From assembly GCA_023392395.1 (NCBI GenBank), contig JAEVZE010000462.1:1-7218 (forward strand): a DNA stretch of 7,218 nucleotides. The letters run 5' to 3'. This DNA is from Bacillota bacterium. GTDB taxonomy: Bacteria; Bacillota; Clostridia; Christensenellales; Aristaeellaceae. The notes under the pieces were generated by a model that did not search any database, was not told the DNA's origin, and saw only the letters and a list, made by a program, of their open reading frames with translations. Positions 5,522-7,218 of the stretch are shown here, one piece after another. Both the position numbers and the translations under genes were made by a program. Every line of letters begins with the position of its first letter. Positions within the stretch are counted from its first letter, which is position 1.

Positions 5522-7218
5522 ATGAGAAAGGGACTCGCGCTACTCCTCGCCCTGACGATGCTGCTCGCCCTGGCGGTACCCGCAATGGCCGACGACGTGA
5601 TGACGGTCGCTGGAACGAAGCGGAGCGAGACGCTGGTCGTCGAGAACCTCGACGGACAGGTGCCCAACGCGACGCAGAACAACGTCTACCTGACTGGCAC
5701 CAACGTCAACCAGGGCCTGCACCAGCTGGTGTACGCCCACCTGTGGGAAGTCAACACCATCACCGGCGAAGTGTTCGGCGACCTGGCCGACGGCATGCCG
5801 GAGGCGCTGAACGCCGACTTCACCAGCTACAAGATCAAGATCCGCCAAGGCATCGCCTGGAGCGACGGCGTGCCCTTCACCGCGGACGACGTGGTCTTCA
5901 CCATCAACACGCTGATCGAGAAGAAGGACGCCATCTCCGCCGGCGCCCGCATGGCCACGCTGGTGACCAAGGCGACGCTGCTTGGCGATTACGAACTGCA
6001 GATCGACCTGGTCGCGCCCGATCCGAAGATCGAGCAGCAGTTCTCCGCGCTGGTGTGGGGCAACTTCTTCTACCCCATGCCCAAGCACTACTTCGAGAGC
6101 CACGATCTGGCTAGCGACATGTACACGAACCCGCTCTCCCTGGGGCCCTACACCCTCAAGGATCGCGACCCCAACGGCTACTGGTTCCTGTATGAGAAGC
6201 GCGCCGACGTCGAAAAGAGCGATGTGTACCTCGTAACCGGCAAAGCGCCCGAACCCAAGTATGTGCTGTTTACCTCCTTCGGCACCGAAGAGAAGAAGGT
6301 CATGGCCATCAACAACAACGAGGTGGACATCCTGTGCGACATCACCCCCGAGGCGTGGGAAGTGGTGCAGGCCGCCAACCCGGACGTCAAGTGCTGGCTG
6401 CCCGACTACCCCTACGGCTGCTTTGACGATCCCTGCGAGCGCGGCATCGTGTTCAACAACAAGATCGCCCCGTTCGACAACGCCAAGGTCCGCTGGGCGA
6501 TGGCGCTGAGCCTGGACATGGTGCAGGCCTCGCTGGACACCTTCAACGGCCAGATGCGCGTGTCCCCGCTGTGCATGCCGCCCACGACCTTCCTCTCGAA
6601 CGCCTACTTCAAGCCCATGCGCGACTGGCTGATCTCCTACACCTGGGAAGACGGCTATCAGCCCTTTGACAAGGACTACGCGCTCAAGCTGTATGACGCG
6701 CTGAAGGACCAGGGCATCTCCGCCATCGAAGGCATGACCGAAGACCAGCTGGTCGAGCTGTTCGGCGTCGGCTGGTGGAAGAACGATCCGGCCAAGGCCG
6801 AAGAACTCCTGACGGCCGCCGGCCTCAGCCGCGGCGCCGACAACATGTGGACCTACGACGGCAAGAAGCTGTCCTTCGAAATCCTGGCCCCGTCGGGCTA
6901 CGAAGTGCAGTCCGAGCGCCTGGCCTACGCGGTGGCCGATCAGTGGCGCGCGTTCGGCTTCGACGTGACCGTGCAGGCCTGCGAGAGCTCTACCTTCTGG
7001 ACCAACTGGCCCACCGGCAACTACACCGCCGGCTCCTACTGGCCGTCCTGCGGCGTGCTGGACGACCTGTACAGCCAGGTGATCGGCTGGCACAGCAAGT
7101 ACGTGGTGGAGAACGGCAAGGCCGCGTCCGCCAACCAGACCCGCTTCACCTCCGAAAAGATCGACGGCCTCGTGGACGAGCTGGGCAAGCTCCCCACCGC
7201 CGATCCCAAGGTTCACGA
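5522..7218 (+). CDS. ABC transporter substrate-binding protein, family 5 (3' truncated)
   Basis: The first 565 codons of a gene that runs off the window; the frame is open to the end. The product is a family-5 (DppA/OppA-type) binding protein that captures a ligand outside the membrane and delivers it to an ABC permease. Residues 1-23 are a signal peptide (MRKGLALLLALTMLLALAVPAMA, cut before DD) with no lipobox cysteine. The family signature is clear at about 103-131: IRQGIAWSDGVPFTADDVVF, with W113, S114, D115, G116 and the F-T-A-D-D-V element. The preceding YAHLWEVNTITGEVFGDLAD (71-90) is the usual region before it. Family members are usually 500-600 residues, so most of the protein is present. 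Homologues bind peptides, nickel or oligosaccharides; the AraC neighbour mildly favours sugars. It has its own promoter and a strong ribosome binding site. Permease and ATPase genes are expected downstream. Codon choice is strongly C/G-ending, consistent with high expression. Confidence 0.9.
   Translation, partial: MRKGLALLLALTMLLALAVPAMADDVMTVAGTKRSETLVVENLDGQVPNATQNNVYLTGTNVNQGLHQLVYAHLWEVNTITGEVFGDLADGMPEALNADFTSYKIKIRQGIAWSDGVPFTADDVVFTINTLIEKKDAISAGARMATLVTKATLLGDYELQIDLVAPDPKIEQQFSALVWGNFFYPMPKHYFESHDLASDMYTNPLSLGPYTLKDRDPNGYWFLYEKRADVEKSDVYLVTGKAPEPKYVLFTSFGTEEKKVMAINNNEVDILCDITPEAWEVVQAANPDVKCWLPDYPYGCFDDPCERGIVFNNKIAPFDNAKVRWAMALSLDMVQASLDTFNGQMRVSPLCMPPTTFLSNAYFKPMRDWLISYTWEDGYQPFDKDYALKLYDALKDQGISAIEGMTEDQLVELFGVGWWKNDPAKAEELLTAAGLSRGADNMWTYDGKKLSFEILAPSGYEVQSERLAYAVADQWRAFGFDVTVQACESSTFWTNWPTGNYTAGSYWPSCGVLDDLYSQVIGWHSKYVVENGKAASANQTRFTSEKIDGLVDELGKLPTADPKVH

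Noticed and set aside
5540..7216. A 558-codon open frame on the minus strand opposite the substrate-binding protein
   Set aside because: It is antisense to a clear family-5 binding protein with a signal peptide, promoter and consensus ribosome binding site. Strong C/G-ending codons in the real gene suppress stops in this antisense frame, and its product is a low-complexity Val/Gly/His-rich string.

Overview
The window is GC-rich, with strong Shine-Dalgarno sites, good sigma-A-type promoters and the short hydrophobic Met-Lys/Arg leaders seen in Clostridia. I infer a high-GC Firmicute, perhaps an uncultured or gut Clostridia lineage. This rests on style and gene content, not on a marker gene. 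It contains six protein genes: two truncated at the window edges, one on the minus strand and five on the plus strand. I see no rRNA, tRNA, CRISPR array, insertion sequence or phage gene.

Left end (1-960): the C-terminal 92 residues of an aspartase/fumarase superfamily enzyme, most likely aspartate ammonia-lyase, then a Nudix hydrolase gene with its own promoter. A strong GC-rich hairpin at 907-941 separates the Nudix gene from a convergent minus-strand gene.

Centre (960-4317): the minus-strand gene encodes a 582-residue exported protein of unknown function. It is divergent from a plus-strand gene for a membrane thiol-disulfide protein that carries a thioredoxin-like CxxC domain in front of a CcdA/DsbD-type transmembrane domain. 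The 463-bp divergent spacer is the most interesting non-coding stretch here. It holds three copies of a promoter-like core (ATTATnnTAyAATCC) spaced 71 and 72 bp apart. Two copies lie in good minus-strand promoters and the third forms the plus-strand promoter. The exported protein's mRNA would have a leader of about 200 nt with a GC hairpin just before its ribosome binding site.

Right end (4318-7218): an AraC-family regulator, then a 186-bp regulatory gap with a direct repeat, a promoter and a consensus ribosome binding site, then the first 565 codons of a family-5 (oligopeptide-type) ABC transporter substrate-binding protein. The layout suggests a locally regulated uptake system, with permease and ATPase genes expected beyond the window. 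The substrate cannot be read from the sequence. The binding protein has an ordinary signal peptide and no lipobox cysteine, which is atypical for a monoderm.

I found no clear novel multi-gene system. The items most worth checking are the triplicated promoter core, the unknown exported protein with its long leader, and the compact thioredoxin-CcdA fusion.
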